Notes under the pieces: model-generated
What the model was told of the DNA's origin: nothing
Database searches by the model: none
Seen by the model: the letters and a program-made list of their open reading frames with translations, nothing else
Shown: piece by piece, positions 21,001 to 31,027 of the stretch
Layout of the letters: each line of letters starts with the position of its first letter
Numbering within the stretch: position 1 is the first letter of the stretch
Program-made: the position numbers and the translations under genes
Assembly (NCBI GenBank): GCA_000149265.1
Contig: CH003403.1
Coordinates: 661,345-725,344 of the forward strand
Reading direction: 5' to 3'
Length of the DNA: 64,000 nucleotides
From: Ciona savignyi
Lineage: Eukaryota; Chordata; Ascidiacea; Phlebobranchia; Cionidae

Positions 21001-21573
21001 TCTTGCCTTAATGGAATAAGCAAAATTGTAGTATATCTAGTATGATAATAAAACCAATGTATGAACTGGGGTAAAGATAGGATGCTTGTTTTCTTCCTGT
21101 CCTGAGGAAAACAGGGACTTGTCACACAGGCAATTGTCAGATCATCTCTAGTTAGACTATAAACTTACTTCATGTCTTTTAGTTAAATAAATAGTAAATA
21201 TAGTTGAAACCATGATAAGCTTATTATTCTCATCGAATTGGTTTGTAAGTAGAATTCTGTTTTATTACCATTCAGTCACACAGATACTTGTAACCTGACG
21301 ATAACCCATATATCCCTACTCTTTATTTTCCCCACCCCCGTTACAACGCTTTTTATTGCCCCCCCACAGGGATAAACGTGGCCACCTTTTCCCATTCATT
21401 TGTGCATGTAGTTTGTGTATACCTCGGGTTAACTGTTTGTTAATATTCATTATTTTATTAAAATAATTTGTTAATGGTTTTATGTTGTATATGAACATGA
21501 TATTAAAAGAATCTGCTGAATTTAAATCTTTTGATAAAACGGTATTGGTTTAAGCACATCCGGAGTTTTTATA

Positions 21574-21828
21574 GATAGGATATTCATGTTTATCCCAATA
21601 AGGGGGTTAACACACGGGCAATCGTCAGATCACCTACCGGAGCTATTACAGTGTGTTGTATATGATGGACACGTTCCTTCAATTTGGAAGAATCTATTAA
21701 TCTGCTGGGGCAATGTGCGTTAAATGCCTTGCCGAAGGACACAACCGACTAGCTAGCGACCAGTATCGAAGCTGCAACCTTTCGTCTGAAAGGCGCAGAA
21801 CTAAACCACCAGACTAACCGGTCGGACT
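21574..21828 (-). repeat. tRNA-SINE
   Basis: 'gataggatattcatgtttat' to 'agactaaccggtcggac', with two small internal deletions. Confidence 0.8.
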
Positions 21829-22992
21829 AATATGTTTCTATTTACAATTGCACAAATTAGTTTATCTTTGAAAAATAGTTGTTTTCCAAAAAAGTTGAAT
21901 GTTTGGCACCCTTATTTTTTTATCTTGGTCGCAAGTGCTGTGGTAGGGGCAGGCGTGTGGGCTCGCGCTTTTTTTAAGGCTGATTGCTCGAAGTTGGCTG
22001 AGCTTGATTCAGCCGACTGCCTTACGGTCTCTGGCGAGCTGCGCAGTGGAAAGTCTATACGTTTACTCTCCACAGAACGCCTACCAAATATTATGGCAGC
22101 AACGATTTTTAATGTCTAGATCTCAAACTAGAAGTCTAAATCTTGATTCAGTTTAGTTGTATTCTGCGTCTCAATCAATATACGGTTTATTCGCCACTCA
22201 AGTTTTATAGTACGTCATTCAGCATAACACCAGTTGTATATAGTCTAAGGTACGTTATACAGCATGACGCAAGTTATCTTAAGTAGGCCTACGTTATTGC
22301 AGGTTATTATCGTGGGTAATCTTTTCTTATTCAAATTTCCAGAATATATACGGCATTTACGAGGTGCGAGAAGTTCACGTGCGAGACGTTTAACATCTGC
22401 ACGTTTTACTAACTGTGGGGAATTAGGTGGGAAACTATGTTAACGATTTAAACGGTAAAAAAACAAAGGCCCGTACAAGTGATAATTACGTAACGGGTAA
22501 TAATATGTGAGAGTCGAAAAACTTCAAATGCAAAAATAAACGACGTAAAACACAAAATATTTTAGACATAAAATAAAACAAGGTGCTACAGGCACGTTCG
22601 GCTGCTGCGTCGCATGCCTAAGAGTTCACCTTGGCTGTCTTCTCGTTGCAATGGTCGTTGGCTGATACTGCTTTCTGTTAATAACTAAAGACATTGGTCA
22701 ATCACTCTACAACTTTCCGTCGGGTTAATCTTGTGGTTTAGTGCGTCCATAAATGAAACCCGCGATTAACTACTAATGTGTACTTAGTATCTTGAAGGTT
22801 TGGAAAATCCACAGAAACTTATTTTAACCGTGCCTCAAGCACTATCTATCTCAACCCTAGCCCAAATGCCCTAATCTTGCGCTGTGCAGTTTCTCCCCTT
22901 CCATTAGTTCAGTACCTCTTATGACCATATGTAATGCTTACTGGAAATAAGACACTTCGTACAATAAACCAACACTTGTTAATCTTCTCAAC

Positions 22993-23213
22993 CATCTACC
23001 GAATAGTCTGGTGGTTAGTGCGTCGCCTTTCAACCGAAAGGTTGCAGGTTCGAAACTAGTCGGTTGTATCCATGAGCACTTTTAACGGACATAACCTGAA
23101 CCCAGCACAACACACTGCAAAAACTCCAGTAACCTGACGGTGGATGCGAGGTATTCGGACTATTGTATGTGTGTTAAAACTCCTTGCGTTTTCCTATTTA
23201 CGTTAATAAACAT
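22993..23213 (+). repeat. tRNA-SINE, internally deleted
   Basis: Good tRNA-like head ('tagtctggtggttagtgcgt', 'gttgcaggttcgaaact'), then a deleted middle and a diverged 3' block. Confidence 0.8.
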
Positions 23214-23724
23214 ATGCTACACAGTTTCAGCTGTCAAACAGTATATCGAAATCTGTTTAATATCTGATAGTTGATTGTATGTACCACTGTGTGCGTGGGG
23301 GGATGCTAAACATGCACGATAGATCCGGGTTCAATAAATTGCGACAAACACATTTAAGACCTTCATGAAGAGACTCGAAAAAATATCCGAATAAATTGTT
23401 GATTGCCTACCTTACCATCTTATTATTGAGGTGAATTAATGTAAATTAACACGGATCTATTTTAAGAAATGCAACTTTACACAACGCATTTCAAGCATCG
23501 TTTCCACAATGACATCTACAACGACATGTTATTTTACAAGTAGTTTTAAGAACTAAGTGTTGATTCCAAAATTTTATATGGTTCAGGTACAAAGGCCAAA
23601 ACTGATAAATACACATCAGTAATCAACAACGGAAACTACTTGATATAAAACAAGATCGATTTCGACGATATTCATGTAGAGCAAAACCATTCGTCATTAA
23701 AAGTTTGCAGTAGAATTAAAAGCA

Positions 23725-26250
23725 TTAGTTGTGGTACTTCGAGCCTTCTGGAGGTTGCTTGGATTTCACACAGTTTTTCTCCGTCATGACTTTTCGAATC
23801 GCGGTCAACATAGTCTTGATACTATTCCCGTTGCCGTGCTTCCAATTTGTCATAATGAATCTTGGATCAACCTAGTAAATGTACTTTTTTATCTTTTAGT
23901 TTTATTTTAAGTTTAAATAATTATGATTTACTAACTTTAGTAAAATATTAAGGGTGAAAGGGTAAGGCAAAGTTTCTATTACCTACCCATAACCTACACC
24001 TATGTTCAGCAATAGTCCTACTCCAACTACGTAGGTGCTTTACACACAGTTTTGCACCAAAATTACTGCACAACTGAGCTATCTCGGCTTAAAGTGCAGA
24101 TGCTGATAAAATCTTGCGTTAAAATACAGATGCTAATAAAATCTCGGGTTAAAGTGCAAATGCTGATAATATATTTCAGATCATACATTAGTGAAATACT
24201 TACTTCGCCAGTGTCAGCTACAATTGGGAGGTTGATTTTTGTGATAAATCTTGCAGAAGGGGGTGTTTTGGGGTAATTTTGTTCGCACAAAATCATTAAG
24301 TTATATATTCTTCCTTCAAAGCTTGTCTGTAGATACAGCAATGAATTAGGAGAAAAAAGTGTTTTTTTTTCTTTAGTTTTATTCATATTTTGCCCCAGTA
24401 TTAAATAATGGCAAACGAATCAAATAACGACACACGAACAGAAAAAGACGGCAATACAAATAGTCGTTAAAACACGTCATTCAAAAAAAGGATATAATTT
24501 AATAAATATAGCAAACGCGGGTGCCAAACCTAGGCGAAAAAAACAATAATGTGAAAAACAAAAATTAACTAAGACCAAACAATATAGTTGTGAAATATAA
24601 ATTGTAATTAAAACCGTAAATGTTAATTTCCTTTAAAATTTGTCTTTGGCTAACGCTAAGTCTAAAACAAGTGGATATTGTGTAGTCAACAAGGAAGTGA
24701 TATTGAACAATGAGAACAAAGTGTCACCGAATAAGCAGAACAGGGTTCAACAGCCTTTTTTAACCGATATTTTACAAAATAAAATCACTGGGAGCAACAA
24801 AACTAATATTATTTTTGCAATAAAAGGGAAACAACACTGTGAGATAAAGACACAAGTGTTCTTCTGTTTGTTTCACTTATGCATGGGTATTAAACTTATT
24901 AAGCGCTCACTACAAATCGGGGAATGGCGAAAAAATGATAATAAAAGTATTATCCAGCCATAAAGGAGCGTGTGTATCATACACAACGCATTGCAATAGC
25001 TCTGGTAACCCGACGATGGGCGCGAGGTGATCTGACGATTGCCTGTGTGTTAACCCCCTTGGTTTTCCTATTAACATGAAAAAACATGAATATCCTATCC
25101 TAGACATTTTAATAAGGTGAACTAGACAGAGTACAATCGGTTGCAGAACCCATCCAAGCATTATTCCCACCCTTGGAGGACCAAGTATCATCCCATTCCA
25201 ATGTTTCAGATCAAGATCATCATCATTTTCAAGTCCCCAGCTGATCAATCCATCCCCTCCCTGCTGACCTTCCTCCAATTCTTCCAGGAGTTTGAAATTG
25301 CGAGGCACAACTGTTATATAAGGGGAGTAAATTTATAAGAGTTAAACTTATGGGAGTAAATTTATAAGAGTTAATCTTATGGAAGTAAATTTATAAGAAT
25401 GAAACTTATGGAAGTAAATTTATAAGAGTTAAACTTATGAAAGTAAATTTATAAGAGTTAAACTTATGGAAGTAAATTTATAAGAATGAAACTTATGGAA
25501 GTAAATTTATAAGAGTTAATCTTATGGAAGTAAATTTATAAGAATGAAACTTATGGAAGTAAATTTATAAGAGTTAATCTTATGGAAGTAAATTTATAAG
25601 AGTGAAACTTATGGGAGTAAATTTATAAGAGTTAATCTTATGGAAGTAAATTTATAAGAGTTAATCTTATGGGAGTAAATTTATAAGAGTTAATCTTATG
25701 GAAGTAAATTTATAAGAGTGAAACTTATGGGTGTTATATAAGGGAGAGTAAACTTATGGGAGTTATATAAGGGAGAGTAAACTTATGGGTGTTATATAAG
25801 GGAGAGTAAACTTATGGGAGTTATATAAGGGAGAGTAAACTTATGGGAGTTATATAAGGGGAAGATGTCATATAATTGGGGAGTAAAATTGTCATCCTTG
25901 TGTAAATTCACTAAACTATTCATACCTTCGGACCAAATATCTTGGTGAACTTTCAGTTAACAGGTTGCAGGTTTAAAACTAGTGAGTTGTGTTCTTGGGG
26001 AAGACACTCTGGCACTTATTGGCTCTTTTTGAACCCAACGGATTAATGGGTTTTACCAAATTAAAGGGACATGTGAATCATACACAACGCACTGCAATAA
26101 CTCCGGTAACCCAACAGTGGGCACTAAGTAATCTGCCGATTGCCCGTGTGATAACACCTGTTGCATTCCCCATTCATAGGGATAAGGCATGGGATAAATA
26201 TCAAATACATAAAAAACCAACGTAGTAAGCTTACCAACTTCAGCTGCCAT
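23725..26250 (-). CDS. UBE2V: Ubiquitin-conjugating enzyme E2 variant (UBE2V1/UBE2V2 type)
   Basis: Four coding exons on the minus strand: 26250-26235 (MAAEV plus one base), 25310-25171, 24326-24204 and 23871-23725 (TAA). All junctions are GT-AG and in phase; 426 nt, 141 residues, against about 145 in vertebrate UBE2V2. Diagnostic stretches: [54 protein letters not shown] and the C-terminal [10 protein letters not shown]. UEVs keep the E2 fold but lack the catalytic cysteine, and none is seen in the expected place. Known role of the family: with UBC13/UBE2N they build K63-linked ubiquitin chains in DNA-damage tolerance and signalling. Intron 1 holds a ~550-bp minisatellite and a SINE; intron 2 holds another SINE. 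The exact paralogue (V1 or V2) cannot be told. Confidence 0.93.
24064..24175 (+). repeat. 33-bp tandem repeat
   Basis: Three imperfect units of 'ttaaagtgcagatgctgata' plus 'aaatctcg', in intron 3 of the UEV gene. Confidence 0.6.
24366..24535 (+). repeat. Repeat family C copy
   Basis: 'gacggcaatacaaatagtcg', 'ttaaaacacgtc' and 'gatataatttaataaatata' match 17928-18095. Confidence 0.65.
24750..24915 (+). repeat. Repeat family D fragment
   Basis: 'ccgatattttacaaaataaa', 'gagataaagacacaagtgtt' and 'tgcatgggtattaaactta' match 26412-26670 and 37451-37715. Confidence 0.6.
24961..25105 (+). repeat. tRNA-SINE, 3' half
   Basis: From 'aaaggagcgtgtgtatcata' to 'atgaatatcctatcctag'; intron 2 of the UEV gene. 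Confidence 0.85.
25322..25870 (+). repeat. Two-part 29-30-bp minisatellite
   Basis: 25322-25725: about 14 units of 'gaagtaaatttataagagtt' plus 'aatcttatg'. 25726-25870: about five units of 'gttatataagggagagtaaa' plus 'cttatggga', a related variant. It begins 12 bp upstream of the UEV exon 2 acceptor, within intron 1. Confidence 0.92.
25956..26190 (+). repeat. tRNA-SINE, 5'-truncated
   Basis: 'aacaggttgcaggttt', 'gaacccaacggattaatggg', 'cattcatagggataagg'; in UEV intron 1, 45 bp from the first exon. Confidence 0.75.
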
Positions 26251-26411
26251 ATTTGTTCAGTTGTCTTTTAATTAATTTATTAGTTTATCTTTAGAGGTGG
26301 TAACACTATCTTGTCCTATCGATCTGTTGGGATAAATGGGTTATATTGCCGATGTTGTGTCGGTGTGAGTCATCTGTTTGTGTTGGTTCCTTATGTTAAA
26401 TAAATGGTTTA

Positions 26412-26670
26412 GTTGAGGGATCCGCAAGCTTTTGAACTTAAAGAGCCATTTTAACCTATATTCCACAAAATAAAAATCACTGGGAGCCGCAAAACTAATA
26501 ATATTTTCGCAATAAAAGGAAAACAACATTGTGTGAGATAAAGACGCAAGAGTTCTTCTGTTTGTTTCATTTATGCAAGGGTATTAAACTTAACTGCTCG
26601 CTACAGTAGCAAAACAAGTAATAAGTGCCACATCAGAAGAATGAAAGAGTCGCAGGTTGCCGACCCTGGT
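26412..26670 (+). repeat. Repeat family D, best copy
   Basis: Starts near 'gggatccgcaagcttttg' and ends near 'cgcaggttgccgaccctgg', ends like those of non-autonomous hAT elements; body 'aaagagccattttaacc', 'gtgtgagataaagacgcaag'. No clear target duplication seen. Confidence 0.55.
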
Positions 26671-27659
26671 ATAGTTACATCACAGTCCAATGCGAACACC
26701 AAAGATTACAAATAACAATCTAGGGATCAACAGTTGTTCACGAGGGCTGGGAAAGATAATAGCAGTGTTGGACGGACATTTATGCACAAACAACGTATTT
26801 CAAATTGCAGGTTTCTAAAATAACATTCGTAAAATACCGAAAATAGCCATTAAGAGCTAACTGCTTAGTACAACAATAAAGCAAAATCTTTTAGCAGATG
26901 GAATGGTGTGAAAGAAAACAGGAAAATTGTTTATTTAAATGTGGAAAGTAATTTCAAAGAGCTGTAAGGTGGCAGACCAATCAGATAGAGCTTTAATTCC
27001 ATATATTTAACTCCATTTGGGTAAAAACTAGTATGCAACGCGCTTTAAGATACTCAAATCAACAAAAGACTTGACTTTGAACAATTGGACTGTGTACCGA
27101 GACAATAATCTTAATTTTAAGACAATTAATTCTGGTTAGATAACTTCAAACAGCTCACCAAGACAAAACGATGAAAATTCACCTATTTAATAATTAAATA
27201 AAAATAATGAAATTAAGCAAGCAGGAACTTCGTTAAAAGAGTTTGGTTTACAGTTTAGTTTAGTGCTTATCAATAGGGGGTCCGAATACCTATGAATTTG
27301 CAACATAAGATTGATAAATTATTATTTTTTGTAAGTTCCTTGCAGTTTATCATAGCTAAGTCCCACACATTTGCTTGTTTATCGTAGGCTTATTGTGATG
27401 ATACAATATGTTTATGATCCGACTAAGCTTGTTAATTTAGAATAAGAAGAAAAAAAATTTTGTTTAAATGTTTAAAACAGCACCAAAAGGTTCTTTTTTA
27501 CACACAAAATCTCTAAAACTAATCACACACATGCAAAACAAAAAGGAGTGTTTGCTGTGTGGAAAGCTAATGCGCGTGGACGAGTCCAACATAATCCACG
27601 ACGCCGACACAATTTGGGACCTGAAATCACTGGTGTGTTCCACCAGACTAAATGTTGAA

Positions 27660-27740
27660 GATCACTGGTTTAGACTTTTTATTTTGTTTTTGTCCGTTTA
27701 ACAAATAAAATATGTTTGATTGATTGATTAATTAATAGAC
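27660..27740 (+). repeat. Possible LINE-like 3' tail
   Basis: 'aacaaataaaatatgtttga' followed by (TTGA)n. The same 'caaataaacatatttaattg' plus (ATTG)n occurs at 61880-61911, suggesting the 3' end of a non-LTR retroelement. No reverse transcriptase is present. Confidence 0.4.
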
Positions 27741-28224
27741 TTGTACACAATGATTAGAATAAAATAAACTTTGTGGTGATATTTTTTTTAACTTTATATT
27801 TATTCGAACAGGGTTTCAATACATATAACACTAATACGATATTAATAGTATAAACAAATAAAAGGGAAACACATATGGTATCAATATAATATTTGTTAAA
27901 ACAAACATAATTATTGCTAAAATCTCCAAATATTTTAGGATTTCAACTTTTACATTTATTGGTTTTTAAAAGCATTATGATATCTACAGACCGTTGGAAT
28001 ATAAATAAAATTTGGTTTATTAAAAAAGATTTGGAAAATAAAATTCCAACCACATTATTATGAAATGATAAAAGACAATTTCAGCATTTCCACTTAAACT
28101 AATCGCCTTAGGTTGGGTTTGGGATTTGTAAAACAAATAATTTCGATATTCCTGATTTTTTGGTATGCATACTATGATCAAAACAGACATTACTTACTTT
28201 AATTAGAATGGGAAAAAATTAAAA

Positions 28225-28312
28225 GGAAAAAAAGAGGGAAGTAGGAATGCACAGTGAACTTCGCTTCCATAGTTTTAATAATAAGCATTTACCTCCCTTT
28301 AGTGTTGCCCAT
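28225..28312. mobile_element. MITE family A, deletion copy
   Basis: Keeps the 'aaaagagggaagtaggaa' and 'tttagtgttgccca' ends and the 'ccatagttttaataa' block but lacks the middle. Confidence 0.5.
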
Positions 28313-28479
28313 TAAAATGAAAATGTTTTTCTACCACGATTTTAAATATTTATTAATTGAATTAAAATTACAGGGAAAGAAAAGCAAACGTCATAGGCAG
28401 TCATCGAGTCAGTTGTCATTCAAAGCTATTGCGGTGTATTGTATAAAGACATTATTTTCATTAAACTACTAGGCTCAGC

Positions 28480-28800
28480 GCTCAACTAAGTAGTTTAAGA
28501 ATCGCCAGCAGGTTTAACTATCTTGATTTAGTTTATTTTTGCTTCAACAATGACAACACGAAGCAAGAGGGAAAACTAAAAGGAGAAAAAGCGGGAAGGA
28601 GGGAAACTGAACACTTAAATGAAATTGGGGCATTAGGGTTATTTTTAAACATGGGGTTGTAGTTAGTTCTGAGGTTGAGGTTAGTGTTTACTGTTTAGGG
28701 ATGGGTTAAAATTAATTTCCATAGTTTTGGTAAACAGTTTCCCTCCTTCCCACTTTCCCTCTCTTTAGCGTTGCCCATAAATACATCATTTTTACTAAAC
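28480..28800 (+). repeat. MITE family A copy within family C, duplicated downstream
   Basis: 'aatcgccagcag', 'gtttagtttatttttgcttc', 'gacaacacgaagca', then 'gagggaaaactaaaagga' ... 'ccctctctttagcgttgc'. The same order recurs at 29205-29503, so the block may be a local direct duplication. Confidence 0.6.
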
Positions 28801-29088
28801 TACTGGGCCAGTATGGAAAGTACGGCAGCTGCACACTCGAGTTTTTTTACCCCCGCGTCTTTGCACACTTGGGTAATTTCACACACGCTCGCAAGCTAGC
28901 GATGTTTAAACATAAACATCGTATAATTTCCAACAAACCTGTAAACCTACCTCTGGACCTCGGGTAATTTACTGTCAGCAACGTTTTTGTTGCGTAGATA
29001 GATACGTTAGCTGACGGACACGAAAAATTGAGGATAGAATAATATGTTTTTTTAAGATTTTGGTAAAACAGTAATGAAAATGAGATTG

Positions 29089-29112
29089 TGTGCACACTTG
29101 AAGTGTGCACTC
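29089..29112. other. Short perfect palindrome
   Basis: 'gtgcacactt' and its exact complement are separated by one base; two 'gcacactcgag' direct repeats lie at about 28830 and 29152. Function unknown. Confidence 0.6.
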
Positions 29113-29204
29113 TTAGACGAGTGCACACTGCACACTTAAATATTTGGCGCGTGCACACTCGAGATCTCGTCGAAAGTTGACGTACTTTTCATACGGGCTA
29201 CTGT

Positions 29205-29503
29205 GCTCAACTAGTTTAAAAATCGCCAGCAGTTTCAACTATCTTAGTTTAGTTTATTTTTGCTTCAACGATGACAACACGAAGCAAAGAGGAAAACTAA
29301 AAGGAAAGCGTGAAGGCAAAGAAGTAGGGAAACTGCACACTAAAATAAAGATTAGAGAATTAGTTTTAAACATGGGGTTAGAGTTAGGGTTAGTTCAGAG
29401 GTTGATATTAGTGTTTAGGGAAAGGGTAAAATTAATTTTTATAGTTTTGATGAGCACTTTCCCTCCTTCCCTCCCTTGCTAAAGGGAGCGTTGGCCCGAA
29501 GCA
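29205..29503 (+). repeat. MITE family A inserted in family C
   Basis: Inverted ends 'gaggaaaactaaaagga' and 'ccctccttccctcccttg'. 'cgaagca' stands on both sides of the insert (about 29279 and 29493), consistent with a 7-bp target duplication, and family C sequence resumes with 'ggaccttatataaaa'. Confidence 0.6.
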
Positions 29504-30207
29504 GGACCTTATATAAAAAATCGAAAAACTGGAAATCTTGCCAAACTTAACGACACACCCAACTAGCCAGAGGCTGGTTTTGATCCTAGACTTAACCTTG
29601 GCTTAAAACAACTAAATCACAACTGTAGCTCGGTATTTTACATTTCCACAGTATTAAAACATGGGCGTTTGAAACATTATTGGTAAGCACTACAACTTTA
29701 TGTAAAAGGAAAACTGAAGAAAGAAAAATGGCAATGACGTAGAGGTGTTTCCCCTTTTTAGTACATTACTCCCCTATAGATGAATGTGTGAATTCCATTC
29801 TGTCGGGTAGGGAAATCACATTGAAGGATTTATTCACGGTTATTTTTTTGAAAATTTGTGCCCGCGGTCTCTTCGCGAAAGCTATTAGAGTATGTTTTAC
29901 ATAATTAATACCTTTCTACTGTTCTAGAACAACCCAATAATCCAAACGGGTCGGGCGATTTTCGTTACATGCATCATGGCTGACAAGCAAGTGATCAGTT
30001 TTAATCCATTAACCAGTAGAACCTTTTTTTACGTTGTCAAACAAAACATCATTTATGCACGGCAATCATTTATACACTACGTTTACTAAAATAAATTATT
30101 TAGTATCCATATTAAAAAATTACTTCATAATCTTTGCACATAATTGACAGCTTAATTCTTAAGCTGAATGAATATCACAATCATACACGACACACTGCAT
30201 TAGATCA

Positions 30208-30335
30208 GGTAAAGGACACAACCGACTAGTCAGCGACCAGTTTTGAACCTACAACCCGTTGGCTGAAAGGCGACGCACTAAACCTCCAGACTAACCGGTC
30301 GGACTGCTATCGACCAGTTTCGAACCTGCAACCTT
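30208..30335 (-). repeat. tRNA-SINE head, partly doubled
   Basis: 'aggacacaaccgactagtca', 'gcgaccagttttgaacctac', 'ctaaccggtcggac', then a second 'cgaccagtttcgaacctgca'. Confidence 0.7.
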
Positions 30336-31027
30336 AAATGGGCACTGTTAAAATCGAAAATATAAAAATTACAGAAAATAATTGTGGAGAATCAGGTGAT
30401 TCTGTGGTCGGTTTTGCGTGCTTATAGGTATAGCACTGAACCTGACCTGAATTCTCCAACTAATTAGACTCCGAATTGACTCCGTCTCGGAAGGTTATTT
30501 AATTGTATCTTATGAGCTGATACAGTAAAACACATTCAGTTAAACTGGTTGCCTAAACATGCTCGGAGCCGCGCCCGAGCAGGCGATTTATTTTCGGTCT
30601 TTATCCAAAACGCGTTTTCGATAATAATTAATGCAAAAACTTTATACACAAAACATCAGCTGGCAAAACGTATGGCATGGGGATTATATCCCGTTGACAC
30701 GCACCGGAAGTGAGGTACAAACGGGTTTTTAGAACAGACGCACGCAGCTGCATGCAATTATGACTTACTTAAAACGATTTAACTAAATTTAATATAATGT
30801 GCAACAAATATTACACAAGCCGCGAATTTGCTACATAATAAATCTACGAATCCGGATTTTTTACAAATCAGTAACTCCCCTATGCTAAAAAGCGTTTACG
30901 AAAAATAAACAACTTATTTCCGCATTTCCGTAACGTTTTTTTAATGTATTCCGTACAAAGTTTTCGCGGGAGTCAATTTAGGGTTTAATTTGTTATAAGT
31001 ATTTGCTAAAAGAAGATTATTATAAAG

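Larger units (their letters stand above)
20277..23724. other. Intergenic stretch, no gene recognised
   Basis: Between the lectin/ZP stop and the UEV stop. Holds the AT minisatellite, SINEs at 21574-21828 (-) and 22993-23213 (+), and unique AT-rich DNA. Open frames here (such as 21832-22119) match no family I know. Confidence 0.5.
26251..31027. other. Intergenic stretch between UEV and PCID2, no gene recognised
   Basis: The 5' ends of the UEV gene (-) and PCID2 (+) point away from each other. Holds family D (26412-26670), a probable LINE-tail-like piece (27660-27740), MITE family A copies (28225-29490) and SINE scraps (30208-30335 and smaller). Presumably carries both promoters; no sharp element can be defined by eye. 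Confidence 0.5.

Noticed and set aside
21832..22119. 95-codon frame (+)
   Set aside because: No family features, no splice context, and it begins in low-complexity AT-rich DNA.
25322..25870. Regular 29-30-bp repeats that might suggest a CRISPR array
   Set aside because: Units are contiguous with no unique spacers, and the genome is eukaryotic; it is a minisatellite.
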